The translations under genes and the position numbers were made by a program. Below are positions 1 through 6,009 of a stretch of DNA of 6,188 nt, piece by piece (the stretch's first letter is position 1; each line of letters begins with the position of its first letter). The stretch is taken from assembly GCA_018335615.1 (NCBI GenBank), contig JAGXRS010000086.1:1-6188 (forward strand). The letters are read 5' to 3'. Source of the stretch: Hydrogenophaga sp. (lineage in GTDB: Bacteria; Pseudomonadota; Gammaproteobacteria; Burkholderiales; Burkholderiaceae_C). Below the pieces are notes generated by a model. It was given only the letters and a program-made list of their open reading frames with translations. It ran no database searches and was not told where the DNA came from.

Positions 1-1
1 C

Positions 2-1993
2 GGCAGCCGCCTGCTGGTGAAGCTCGCCGGCATCATCGGTCTGGTTGGCATCCTGCCCGGGCTGCTGATTTACACGGTGTCGTACCAGTTCGTCTCGCGT
101 TCCATCGAGAGCTGGTTCGACGTGCGCGTCGAATCGGCGCTGGACGCCGGGCTCAACCTGGGCCGCACGGTGCTCGACACGCTCAGCACCGACCTCAGCA
201 GCAAGACCCGCCTGGCCGCCGAAGGCCTGGCGCGCGTGCCCGACGCGTCGGCCGTGCTGGCGCTGGAGCGCCTGCGCGAGCAGCTGTCGGCCACCGATGT
301 GGTGCTGTGGAGCGCTGCCGGGCAGTCGCTGGCGAGTGCGGGCGTCTCGCGCTTCAACATCGTGCCCGACAGCCCCGGTCCGGCCCAGCTGCGCCATGTG
401 CGCTCGGTGCGCGTGATGGCGCAGATCGAAGGCCTGGAAGAGGGCAGCGATGGCGAGCTGGAAGCGGCCATCGCCGCCGGGCAGGCCCGCATCAAGGTGC
501 TGGCGCTGGTGAGCGCGCCTGGTTTCGGCTTCAATGCCGAGCCGCGCTACCTGCAGGTGATCGCCCCGCTGCCTGCGGCGCTGGTGACCGACGCGCTGGC
601 GGTGCAGGTGGCCAACCGCGAATACCAGGAGCGGGCGTTGACGCGCGAAGGTCTGCGCCGCATGTACATCGGCACGCTCACGCTGGCGCTGTTCCTGGCA
701 GTGTTCGGCGCCATGCTGCTCGCGGTGCTGCTGGGCAACCAGCTGGTGCGCCCGCTGCTCGTGCTGGCCGAGGGGATGCGCGAGGTGGCGGCCGGCAACC
801 TCACGCCCAAGCCCGCGCTGACCGCGCGCGACGAACTCGCCGGCCTTACCCGCACCTTTGCCTTCATGACGCAAGACCTGGCCGATGCACGCGCCGCGGT
901 GCAGCACAGCATGGAACAGGTGGACGCGGCGCGCAGCAACCTGCAGACCATCCTGGACAACCTCACCGCGGGCGTGGTGGTGCTGGACGAGGACGGCCGC
1001 GTGCGCAGCGTCAACCCGGGTGCGGCCCGCATCCTGCGCACGCCGCTGGGGCTGCACATCGGTCAGCCGCTGGCCGAGGTGCCGGGCCTAGAAACCTTTG
1101 CCACCGGCGTGCTGCAGCAGTTTGAACGCTTCCTGTCGGACCAGACGCCCCATGAAGGCGGGCACTGGCAGCAGTCGTTCGAACTCACCGCCACCGGGAC
1201 CACGCCCTTCGACGAAGGTATCACCCTCATCGCGCGCGGCGCGCTGCTGCCCAGCAACGAGCGCCTGCTGGTGTTCGACGATGTGTCTGAAATGGTGTCG
1301 GCCCAGCGCGCCAAGGCCTGGGGGGAGGTGGCGCGGCGCCTGGCGCATGAAATCAAGAACCCGCTCACGCCCATCCAGCTGTCGGCCGAGCGCCTGGCCA
1401 TGAAGCTCGGCGGCAAGGTGCAGGCTCCCGAGCAGGCGATTCTGGACAAGTCGGTGCGCACCATCGTGGACCAGGTGGACGCCATGAAACGGCTGGTGAA
1501 CGAGTTCCGCGACTACGCCCGCCTGCCCGCCGCGCAACTCGCGCCCACCGACCTCAACGCCGTGGTGCGCGACATCCTGGTGCTCTACGACAACGCCGCC
1601 GTGCCGGTGCGCCACGAGCTGGCCGACCACTGCCCGCTGGTGAAGGCCGACGCGCAGCAGGTGCGCCAGATCGTGCACAACCTGGTGCAGAACGCCCAGG
1701 ACGCCATGGCCGGGCGCCCTGGCGCCGAGGTGCTGTTGCGCACCCGCCTGAGCGACAGGGGCCAGTGGGTGCGCCTGGCCGTGATCGACCAGGGACCGGG
1801 TTTTGCCGAGCACATCCTCAAGCGCGCCTTCGAGCCTTACGTCACCACCAAGGTCAAAGGCACCGGGCTGGGGCTCGCGGTGGTGAAGAAGATCATGGAC
1901 GAGCACGGCGGGCGGGTGGACGTCGCCAACCGCGTGGTGGACGGCAAGGTCGAGGGAGCCCAAGTGTCGTTATCATTCGCAGTTGCAAATTGA
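2..1993 (+). CDS. ntrY: NtrY-like membrane sensor histidine kinase, 5' end outside window
   Basis: This is the kinase half of a two-component pair; it should autophosphorylate and pass the phosphate to the regulator encoded just downstream. The frame is open to the left edge, so the GTG at 17 is probably not the true start; NtrY proteins usually have further membrane segments before this point. Numbering residues from that GTG, I see a hydrophobic segment at about 3-24, a presumably periplasmic sensor region at 25-215, a second membrane segment at about 217-240, a HAMP linker at 240-295 and a PAS-like domain at about 305-420. The kinase core follows: H-box RLAHEIKNP with phospho-acceptor His444, N-box with Asn555 and Asn559, G1 box DQGPGF at 591-596, F-box FEPYVTTK, and G2 box GTGLGL at 615-620. 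All catalytic motifs are intact. The signal sensed cannot be read from the sequence. NtrY is the best family match; a generic PAS/HAMP kinase is the alternative name. Confidence 0.9.
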   Translation, partial: GSRLLVKLAGIIGLVGILPGLLIYTVSYQFVSRSIESWFDVRVESALDAGLNLGRTVLDTLSTDLSSKTRLAAEGLARVPDASAVLALERLREQLSATDVVLWSAAGQSLASAGVSRFNIVPDSPGPAQLRHVRSVRVMAQIEGLEEGSDGELEAAIAAGQARIKVLALVSAPGFGFNAEPRYLQVIAPLPAALVTDALAVQVANREYQERALTREGLRRMYIGTLTLALFLAVFGAMLLAVLLGNQLVRPLLVLAEGMREVAAGNLTPKPALTARDELAGLTRTFAFMTQDLADARAAVQHSMEQVDAARSNLQTILDNLTAGVVVLDEDGRVRSVNPGAARILRTPLGLHIGQPLAEVPGLETFATGVLQQFERFLSDQTPHEGGHWQQSFELTATGTTPFDEGITLIARGALLPSNERLLVFDDVSEMVSAQRAKAWGEVARRLAHEIKNPLTPIQLSAERLAMKLGGKVQAPEQAILDKSVRTIVDQVDAMKRLVNEFRDYARLPAAQLAPTDLNAVVRDILVLYDNAAVPVRHELADHCPLVKADAQQVRQIVHNLVQNAQDAMAGRPGAEVLLRTRLSDRGQWVRLAVIDQGPGFAEHILKRAFEPYVTTKVKGTGLGLAVVKKIMDEHGGRVDVANRVVDGKVEGAQVSLSFAVAN

Positions 1994-2023
1994 CAACATC
2001 GACAGAGGGAAGAAGCGCGCGCC

Positions 2024-2716
2024 ATGGCAACAATTCTGGTGGTAGACGATGAACTCGGGATCCGGGACCTGCTCTCGGAGATCCTCAACGACGAAGGCCA
2101 CACCGTGGAACTCGCCGAGAACGCCGCCCAGGCCCGGGCCATCCGCGCCCAGCTGCGACCCGACCTCGTGCTGCTCGACATCTGGATGCCCGACACCGAT
2201 GGCGTGAGCCTGCTCAAGGAATGGTCCAGCACCGGCCTGCTGTCCATGCCCGTCATCATGATGAGCGGCCACGCGACCATCGACACCGCCGTCGAAGCCA
2301 CCCGGATCGGCGCCACCGCCTTCCTCGAAAAGCCCATCACGCTGGCCAAACTGCTCAAGGCGGTGGACCAGGGGCTCAACAAGTCGGTACCCAAGCTGGG
2401 GGCCAGTTCCTCGCCGCTCAAGAACGGTCTGTCACCCCAGGTTGACCTGACCGTCGAGGCGGCCATGACGGGCGGCACCCTGCCCGAACCGCTGATGGAT
2501 CTGGGCCCGCAGCCACTGCAGTCCTTCAACCTGGAAGGCCCGCTGCGCGAGGCACGCGACGAGTTCGAGAAGGCCTACTTCGAATTCCATCTGGCCAGGG
2601 AGTCCGGTTCCATGACCCGCGTGGCTGAGAAGACCGGGCTGGAGCGTACCCACCTCTACCGCAAGCTCAAGCAGCTCGGCGTGGACCTGGCGCGCAGCAA
2701 GCGGGGCGCGCTTTGA
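2024..2716 (+). CDS. NtrX-like response regulator, receiver plus Fis-type HTH, no AAA+ domain
   Basis: This 230-residue protein is probably the cytoplasmic, DNA-binding partner of the kinase upstream. The receiver domain spans about 1-118, with acidic pair Asp8/Asp9, phospho-acceptor Asp52 (in LLDIWMP), Ser81 and Lys103 (in LEKP). Residues 119-172 look like a Pro/Gly/Ser-rich linker. Residues 173-222 match the C-terminal Fis-type helix-turn-helix of NtrC-family regulators (REARDEFEKAY, then RVAEKTGLERTHLYRKLKQLGV). NtrX proteins normally run to about 450 residues, with an AAA+ ATPase between these parts. Here there is no Walker A, no GAFTGA loop and no room for them, so sigma-54 activation in the classical way is not expected. 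The gene lies 30 bp after the kinase stop, consistent with one operon. The ATG at 2024 is preceded by GAGGGAAG at 2005-2012. A RegA/ActR-type regulator is the alternative reading, since it has the same two-part plan, but it is usually shorter. Confidence 0.85.
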   Translation: MATILVVDDELGIRDLLSEILNDEGHTVELAENAAQARAIRAQLRPDLVLLDIWMPDTDGVSLLKEWSSTGLLSMPVIMMSGHATIDTAVEATRIGATAFLEKPITLAKLLKAVDQGLNKSVPKLGASSSPLKNGLSPQVDLTVEAAMTGGTLPEPLMDLGPQPLQSFNLEGPLREARDEFEKAYFEFHLARESGSMTRVAEKTGLERTHLYRKLKQLGVDLARSKRGAL

Positions 2717-2749
2717 TCCGATCTCGCCGGAAGTGCGCCAATATCCTGC

Positions 2750-2755
2750 TATAAT
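2750..2755 (+). promoter_or_regulatory. -10 box of the tRNA-Phe promoter
   Basis: A perfect TATAAT lies 11 bp before the first base of the tRNA, which would put the transcription start near 2761-2763 and leave a very short leader. No convincing -35 hexamer sits 16-18 bp upstream; the bases there are GC-rich (around GCCGGAAG). Confidence 0.65.
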
Positions 2756-2766
2756 TTCATCTTGTT

Positions 2767-2842
2767 GGCCCGGTAGCTCAGTTGGTAGAGCAGCGGATTG
2801 AAAATCCGCGTGTCGATGGTTCGATTCCGTCCCAGGCCACCA
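2767..2842 (+). tRNA. tRNA-Phe (anticodon GAA)
   Basis: This 76-base tRNA folds as a full cloverleaf with an encoded CCA (2840-2842). The D arm is GCTC/GAGC. The anticodon stem is GCGGA/TCCGC with loop TTGAAAA and anticodon GAA at 2800-2802. The variable region is GTGTC. The T arm is GATGG/CCGTC around loop TTCGATT, with one T-G wobble. The acceptor stem, GGCCCGG (2767-2773) against CCAGGCC (2832-2838), has one clear mismatch, C5 (2771) opposite A68 (2834). The D-loop and anticodon features otherwise look functional. An integrase gene follows within 200 bp, so the 3' half of this tRNA is probably the attachment site of an integrated island. Confidence 0.95.
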
Positions 2843-2850
2843 AGTTACTG
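2815..2850 (+). other. Candidate left attachment site (attL) at the tRNA-Phe 3' end
   Basis: P4-type integrases commonly recombine within the 3' part of tRNA genes, and the incoming element restores the tRNA sequence. The integrase gene starting 182 bp after the CCA makes the T arm and acceptor 3' strand the probable core. Exact ends cannot be set, because the second copy (attR) would lie at the far end of the island, outside the window. No second copy of the tRNA 3' end is present within the window. Confidence 0.45.
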
Positions 2851-3024
2851 TTTTGAGACGTTCCATGACGTCCCAGGAAATCTAAAAAGCCCTTGAGAAT
2901 CAACGCTCAAGGGCTTTTTTCTTGTCCCAGAGGGTTACACAAAATCCCTTGAGAGTTCACCCCTGCCGCAGTAACTTGTGCAGTAACCAGCTCGATCGCT
3001 GTTTCGGTCCAGAAAGTTACTGCA
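2843..3024. repeat. Repeat-rich tRNA-integrase spacer (possible att arm or operator sites)
   Basis: This spacer holds no gene but has two families of short repeats. The 9-mer AAGTTACTG occurs at 2842-2850 and 3014-3022, and inverted at 2969-2977; a shorter inverted copy (CAGTAAC) is at 2981-2987. The last direct copy ends two bases before the integrase ATG. CCCTTGAG occurs at 2890-2897 and 2946-2953, and inverted at 2906-2913; the first and third of these form the terminator stem. Repeats of this sort next to an integrase gene are often arm-type binding sites for the integrase or excisionase, or an operator controlling int. That role is inference. I see no convincing sigma-70 promoter for int here. 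Confidence 0.5.
2884..2920 (+). terminator. Strong rho-independent terminator after tRNA-Phe
   Basis: An 11-bp perfect stem, AAGCCCTTGAG (2887-2897) with CTCAAGGGCTT (2906-2916), has an 8-base loop and is followed by a T run to 2920. A matching A run on the left (2884-2888) extends the pairing and makes it potentially bidirectional. It should end tRNA-Phe transcription and insulate the integrase from readthrough. Confidence 0.85.
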
Positions 3025-4359
3025 ATGGCACGCTATCTCATCCCCTCGGACGCCACCATCAAGGCCGTGCGCAGCGGCGATCCGCGCAAGCGGTTGACGG
3101 ACGGCGATGGTCTGTACTTTCTGCTCTTCGTCAAAGGCGGGGCGCACGGCTGGCGGCTCGACTACACCTTCCAAGGCCGGCGCAAGACGGTTTCGCTGGG
3201 CACCTACCCCTCGACCACACTCGCCATCGCCCGGCGCAAAGCCGACGCGGCGCGCGAAATGGTGGCCGACGGCCAGGATCCGAGCCAGGAACGCAAGGCC
3301 GAGCGGGTGGTGCACACCCAAGCCATCGAAGCCGAGAAACGTCAGCAGCAGGGCCTGCCGCCCATCAACTCGTTCGAAGAGGTGGCGCGAGAGTGGTTCG
3401 AAATCCGGCGCGGCGGCTGGGCCCTCGGCTATTCGGAAAAGGTCATCGCCCGTCTGGAAAACGACGTGTTCCCCTACGTCGGCAGCTTGCCGGTGACAGG
3501 CATTGCGCCGACCCAGCTGCTGGAGGTGCTGCGGCGCATCGAGGCGCGTGGCGTGATCGAAACCGCCCACCGCGCTCTGGAGAGCTGTGGGCAGATCTTT
3601 CGCTATGCCATCGCAACGGGGCGCAGCCCCACCAACCCGGCGCGCGACCTGAAGGACGCATTGCGCCGGCCCGAGCCCCAACACTTCCCGGCCATCACGA
3701 ACCCCAAGCGCTTCGGCGAGCTGCTGCGCGCCTGCGATGCCTATGCGGCCACCCCCGTGGTCCGTGCGGCGCTGAAACTGGCGCCGATGCTGTTGCTTCG
3801 GCCGGGTGAGCTGCGCTTTGCCGAGTGGCCCGAGATCGATCTGGACGCGGCTTTGTGGACCGTCCCTTCAGTGCGCATGAAGCGCGAACTGCGCGAGAAG
3901 CAGCAGGGCGCGCCGCACTTGGTGCCGCTACCCCGCCAGGCCGTGGCTGTGTTGCGCGACCTTCATCCGCTGACCGGCCATGCCGCAATGGTGTTTCGCG
4001 GCGAGCGGCACCACCACCGCCCGATGAGCGAGAACACCATCAATGCGGCCCTGCGCGCCATGGGTTTCCCCGCCGACGAGGTCACGGGCCACGGGTTCAG
4101 GGCGACCGCCAGAACGATGCTCCACGAACGCCTGGGTTTCAGTCCGGACGTGATCGAGGCGCAGTTGGCGCACTCGGTGCGCGACAGTTTGGGAAGGGCC
4201 TACAACCGCACGGAGTTTCTTGATCAGCGGCGTGAGATGTTGCAGGCATGGGCGGACTACCTGGACAAGCTCCGGCTGGGAAGCAAAGGTGTAGGGTCTG
4301 GCCAACCCAAAAGGGCCAGCCTTGAGCATCAGTCATCGGCCGCCGAGCGTGCCTACTGA
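3025..4359 (+). CDS. P4-type tyrosine recombinase (island integrase)
   Basis: This 444-residue protein should cut and rejoin DNA at the island attachment site, very likely the adjacent tRNA-Phe. The N-terminal arm-binding region of the P4-integrase kind (DUF4102-like) is at about 5-95, with LTDGDGLYFLL, GWRLDY and VSLGTYP..TLAIAR..AD. A core-binding SAM-like domain is at about 115-215, and the catalytic domain at 225-410. All expected active-site residues are visible: Arg259 (LLLRPGELR), a likely Lys286, His356 and Arg359 (HGFRATART), His383 (LAH) and nucleophile Tyr393 (AYNRTEF). Length is normal for the family, with about 25 extra low-complexity residues at the C-terminus. The ATG at 3025 has only a weak AGAAAG at 3011-3016 as ribosome binding site. 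Its 3' end overlaps the convergent toxin gene by 7 bp. The element it serves extends past the right edge. Confidence 0.93.
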   Translation: MARYLIPSDATIKAVRSGDPRKRLTDGDGLYFLLFVKGGAHGWRLDYTFQGRRKTVSLGTYPSTTLAIARRKADAAREMVADGQDPSQERKAERVVHTQAIEAEKRQQQGLPPINSFEEVAREWFEIRRGGWALGYSEKVIARLENDVFPYVGSLPVTGIAPTQLLEVLRRIEARGVIETAHRALESCGQIFRYAIATGRSPTNPARDLKDALRRPEPQHFPAITNPKRFGELLRACDAYAATPVVRAALKLAPMLLLRPGELRFAEWPEIDLDAALWTVPSVRMKRELREKQQGAPHLVPLPRQAVAVLRDLHPLTGHAAMVFRGERHHHRPMSENTINAALRAMGFPADEVTGHGFRATARTMLHERLGFSPDVIEAQLAHSVRDSLGRAYNRTEFLDQRREMLQAWADYLDKLRLGSKGVGSGQPKRASLEHQSSAAERAY

Positions 4360-5225
4360 CGGCTTAAAGAGAAGGCTTGCAACACGGGTGCCAAAGCGCC
4401 ACGCAGTCGAGCAACGATCGCGGGCAGGGGTTCTGGCGTCAGTGCGTTCTTCCGAAGAAACGCCAACCACAGGGATTGCCGGGAAACGTCGTTCGCAAAC
4501 TCGTCTGTCAGGCCGACAGGCAGCACATCAGGAGCCGGCATGCCGCGCCGCTCGAAGGTGGCCTGGATTGCCTGGGCCAGCAAGTCGGTGTCCAGGGTTT
4601 CCCGTTCCAGCAGCACCGACAGATCGAAGTAGTCTTTCAAGCGGCTATTGGTCATGCCCAGCAGGGCAATGGCGTGGAGCTTTTCCGCAATGACGGTGTA
4701 GGTCGGGTAGGTCCGCAGCCGTGGCGCGGGCAGATCATCCAGCAGCACCGGATAGACCGAGTCGACGGGCGCCGGCGTCACCGCATCCCCGAAACCGACG
4801 TCGATCTGGGTCTTGCAGCGTGCGCGTGCCAGGTCGCCGGTCATGAACACACGCACGCCACCGTAACCGGCTTCCTTGCGGATTTCTTCGACTGTGATCG
4901 ACGCTGGATCAAACTCGATCCCGTCGCCGACCGGCACGGCGGCAATATCTCGGAACGCCTGTGCGACCGAGCCCAGGTCGCTGGCGCCAAAGCCGAGCAG
5001 ATCGGCATCGCGCGTGGCGCGGTGCGGCATGTCGTACCAGAGCGTGAACAGCAGCGCGCCCTTCAGCAGGAAGCGATCCGCGTGCGGCGACTGGCTCATC
5101 CGGTAGAGGATGCGCTCCAGCGCGAAGCGCACCAGCACCTGGTTGAAATCGACGCCCTGTGCCTTGGCCACGTTGAGCAGTCGTGCGCGGACGGACGCGG
5201 CGACGTTTGGACCGACAGCACTCAT
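4353..5225 (-). CDS. abiEii: AbiEii-like nucleotidyltransferase toxin (type IV TA)
   Basis: This 290-residue protein belongs to the AbiEii/AbiGii nucleotidyltransferase family (DUF1814-like), the toxin half of AbiE systems; characterised relatives add nucleotides to RNA targets such as tRNA and arrest growth. The family motifs appear in order: LLKGALLF at 53-60, DAD acidic pair Asp73/Asp75 (RATRDADLLGFG), third acidic residue Asp142 in QIDVGFGD, and EKLHAIALLG...NSRLKDYFDL at 181-202 with Lys182 and Lys197/Asp198. All look intact. The first motif reads KGA rather than the commoner KGG. I chose the ATG at 5223-5225, not the in-frame ATG 45 bp earlier, because GGAGAG (5232-5237) sits 6 bases before it and its ATGA overlaps the antitoxin stop, a sign of translational coupling. 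The 3' end overlaps the convergent integrase. The substrate and trigger are unknown here. Confidence 0.9.
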   Translation of the reverse strand: MSAVGPNVAASVRARLLNVAKAQGVDFNQVLVRFALERILYRMSQSPHADRFLLKGALLFTLWYDMPHRATRDADLLGFGASDLGSVAQAFRDIAAVPVGDGIEFDPASITVEEIRKEAGYGGVRVFMTGDLARARCKTQIDVGFGDAVTPAPVDSVYPVLLDDLPAPRLRTYPTYTVIAEKLHAIALLGMTNSRLKDYFDLSVLLERETLDTDLLAQAIQATFERRGMPAPDVLPVGLTDEFANDVSRQSLWLAFLRKNALTPEPLPAIVARLRGALAPVLQAFSLSRQ

Positions 5226-5827
5226 CCGATGCTCTCCAGGTAGGGTCGCATCACGTTGGCCACACGACAAACCTTGGCGTAGCGCCAGATCTCATCCACT
5301 GTGGCCTTGTTGCGGGAACGGGCGTCCTTGAGTGCCTCCAGAGCCACATCCAGGCCGATCTTGTTGCGGTGCTTGAAGCAGTCTGCCACCGTCTTGGCCA
5401 CGCCGTAAACCCGCAGTCTGACACCGTCGCGTTCAACTTGTTCGACCCCTGCCGAGTAGGCCTCACCCGTGAACTGCACCATCTTGACCGGTGGGTAGTC
5501 GATCCGGGGTGGGTGGCTGCCGCGTGGCATGGCAATCCAGACTTCGCGCGGCAGCTGTGTGGTCAGTTCGTGGAACTGCAGTGCGCTGAGCAGGCAGAAC
5601 ACGGCTTGCGGCACCTTGGTGGCGACAGTGCCGAGGCTTTCGAATTCAGATACCTGTGCGTCTGGCAGTCGGTACAGGCCGCGCCCGACCCGCTCCAGCA
5701 GCCCAGCAGCGTTCAGCCGCGTCAGCACGACCCGCGGGGCTTCGATGGCCTCCAGGTCGCTGGCGCGCAGCAGTCCCTTCTGGCCGACCAGATCAAGGAC
5801 GCGCTGGGTGTGGGTGTCGGAATGCAT
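5222..5827 (-). CDS. abiEi: AbiEi-like antitoxin and autorepressor (type IV TA)
   Basis: This 201-residue protein is the likely antitoxin of the pair. Residues about 8-55 form a winged helix-turn-helix (VLDLVGQKGLLRASDLEA, then VVLTRLNAAGLLERVGRGLYRL), as in AbiEi antitoxin N-terminal domains. The rest matches the AbiEi C-terminal domain, including WIAMPRGSHPP and the signature AKTVADCFKHR.KIGLDVALEAL at about 144-166. In studied AbiE systems the antitoxin does not bind the toxin; it represses the shared promoter through inverted repeats and counters toxicity indirectly. It is first in the operon, with its TGA stop inside the toxin's ATGA. The start is ATG at 5825-5827 with a weak GGAA (5839-5842) 11 bases upstream. 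It is close to the usual length and shows no damage. Confidence 0.88.
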   Translation of the reverse strand: MHSDTHTQRVLDLVGQKGLLRASDLEAIEAPRVVLTRLNAAGLLERVGRGLYRLPDAQVSEFESLGTVATKVPQAVFCLLSALQFHELTTQLPREVWIAMPRGSHPPRIDYPPVKMVQFTGEAYSAGVEQVERDGVRLRVYGVAKTVADCFKHRNKIGLDVALEALKDARSRNKATVDEIWRYAKVCRVANVMRPYLESIG

Positions 5828-5836
5828 GCCGTAGTA

Positions 5837-5884
5837 TGTTCCGTTATTTCGTCGAATGCAAATTTATGGAGATAAATAGGAACA
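5837..5884. promoter_or_regulatory. Candidate AbiE operator/promoter with nested inverted repeats
   Basis: This AT-rich island in GC-rich DNA lies just upstream of the antitoxin start. It contains ATTTAT (5862-5867) and ATAAAT (5872-5877) as a 6-bp inverted repeat with a 4-base gap. An outer pair, TGTTCC (5837-5842) and GGAACA (5879-5884), frames the region. On the minus strand a possible promoter is TTGCAT, 17 bp, CATACT, with the -10 at 5833-5838; it would start transcription almost at the antitoxin ATG. AbiEi proteins are known to bind inverted repeats at their own promoter, which makes this the likely site. Position and symmetry are seen; the function is inferred. Confidence 0.45.
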
Positions 5885-5960
5885 ATGGTTGCCCGCCGCC
5901 TGCTGACGCAAGCCGTAAATCGCCGCTTGATTTCGACCCGAATCCAGCAGACAATGGATT
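5885..5960 (+). pseudogene. Short divergent ORF, possibly a gene cut by the IS
   Basis: An ATG at 5885, with AGGA (5878-5881) just before it, opens a frame beginning MVARRLLTQAVNRRLIS. About 25 codons lie before the presumed IS end at 5961; the frame then runs 13 codons into the IS and stops at 5996-5998. The peptide is rich in Arg and Leu and I do not recognise it. It points away from the antitoxin gene and would share the AT-rich intergenic region with it. It may be the 5' remnant of a gene disrupted by the IS, or chance coding capacity; the short length makes this uncertain. Confidence 0.25.
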
Positions 5961-5990
5961 TGGAGTTGACCCACTTCGGTGGACGGGTAC

Positions 5991-6009
5991 CGGTTTGATT
6001 TTCAAACCG
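5991..6009. repeat. Hairpin over the IS transposase stop codon
   Basis: CGGTTTGA (5991-5998) and TCAAACCG (6002-6009) form a perfect 8-bp inverted repeat with a 3-base TTT gap. It covers the transposase stop. No T run follows on the minus strand, so it is not a standard intrinsic terminator; it may simply be part of the IS end. Confidence 0.5.

Noticed and set aside
1088..1963. Long open frame on the minus strand opposite the kinase
   Set aside because: It is a high-GC shadow: the plus strand has full kinase motifs, and the minus-strand protein is His/Gly/Val-rich without recognisable domains.
1990..1995. Perfect TTGACA over the kinase stop codon, as a -35 for the regulator
   Set aside because: No -10-like hexamer lies 16-18 bp downstream (the bases there are AAGCGC), and the 30-bp gap fits cotranscription with the kinase.
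4377..5243. Long open frame on the plus strand opposite the toxin gene
   Set aside because: The minus frame carries the AbiEii motifs and an operon junction; the plus-strand protein resembles no family and is Gln/Arg/His-rich, as expected of an antisense frame.
5226..5270. Upstream start for the toxin, adding 15 residues
   Set aside because: The extra residues lie inside the antitoxin gene, while the start at 5225 has a well-placed GGAGAG and the classic ATGA overlap.
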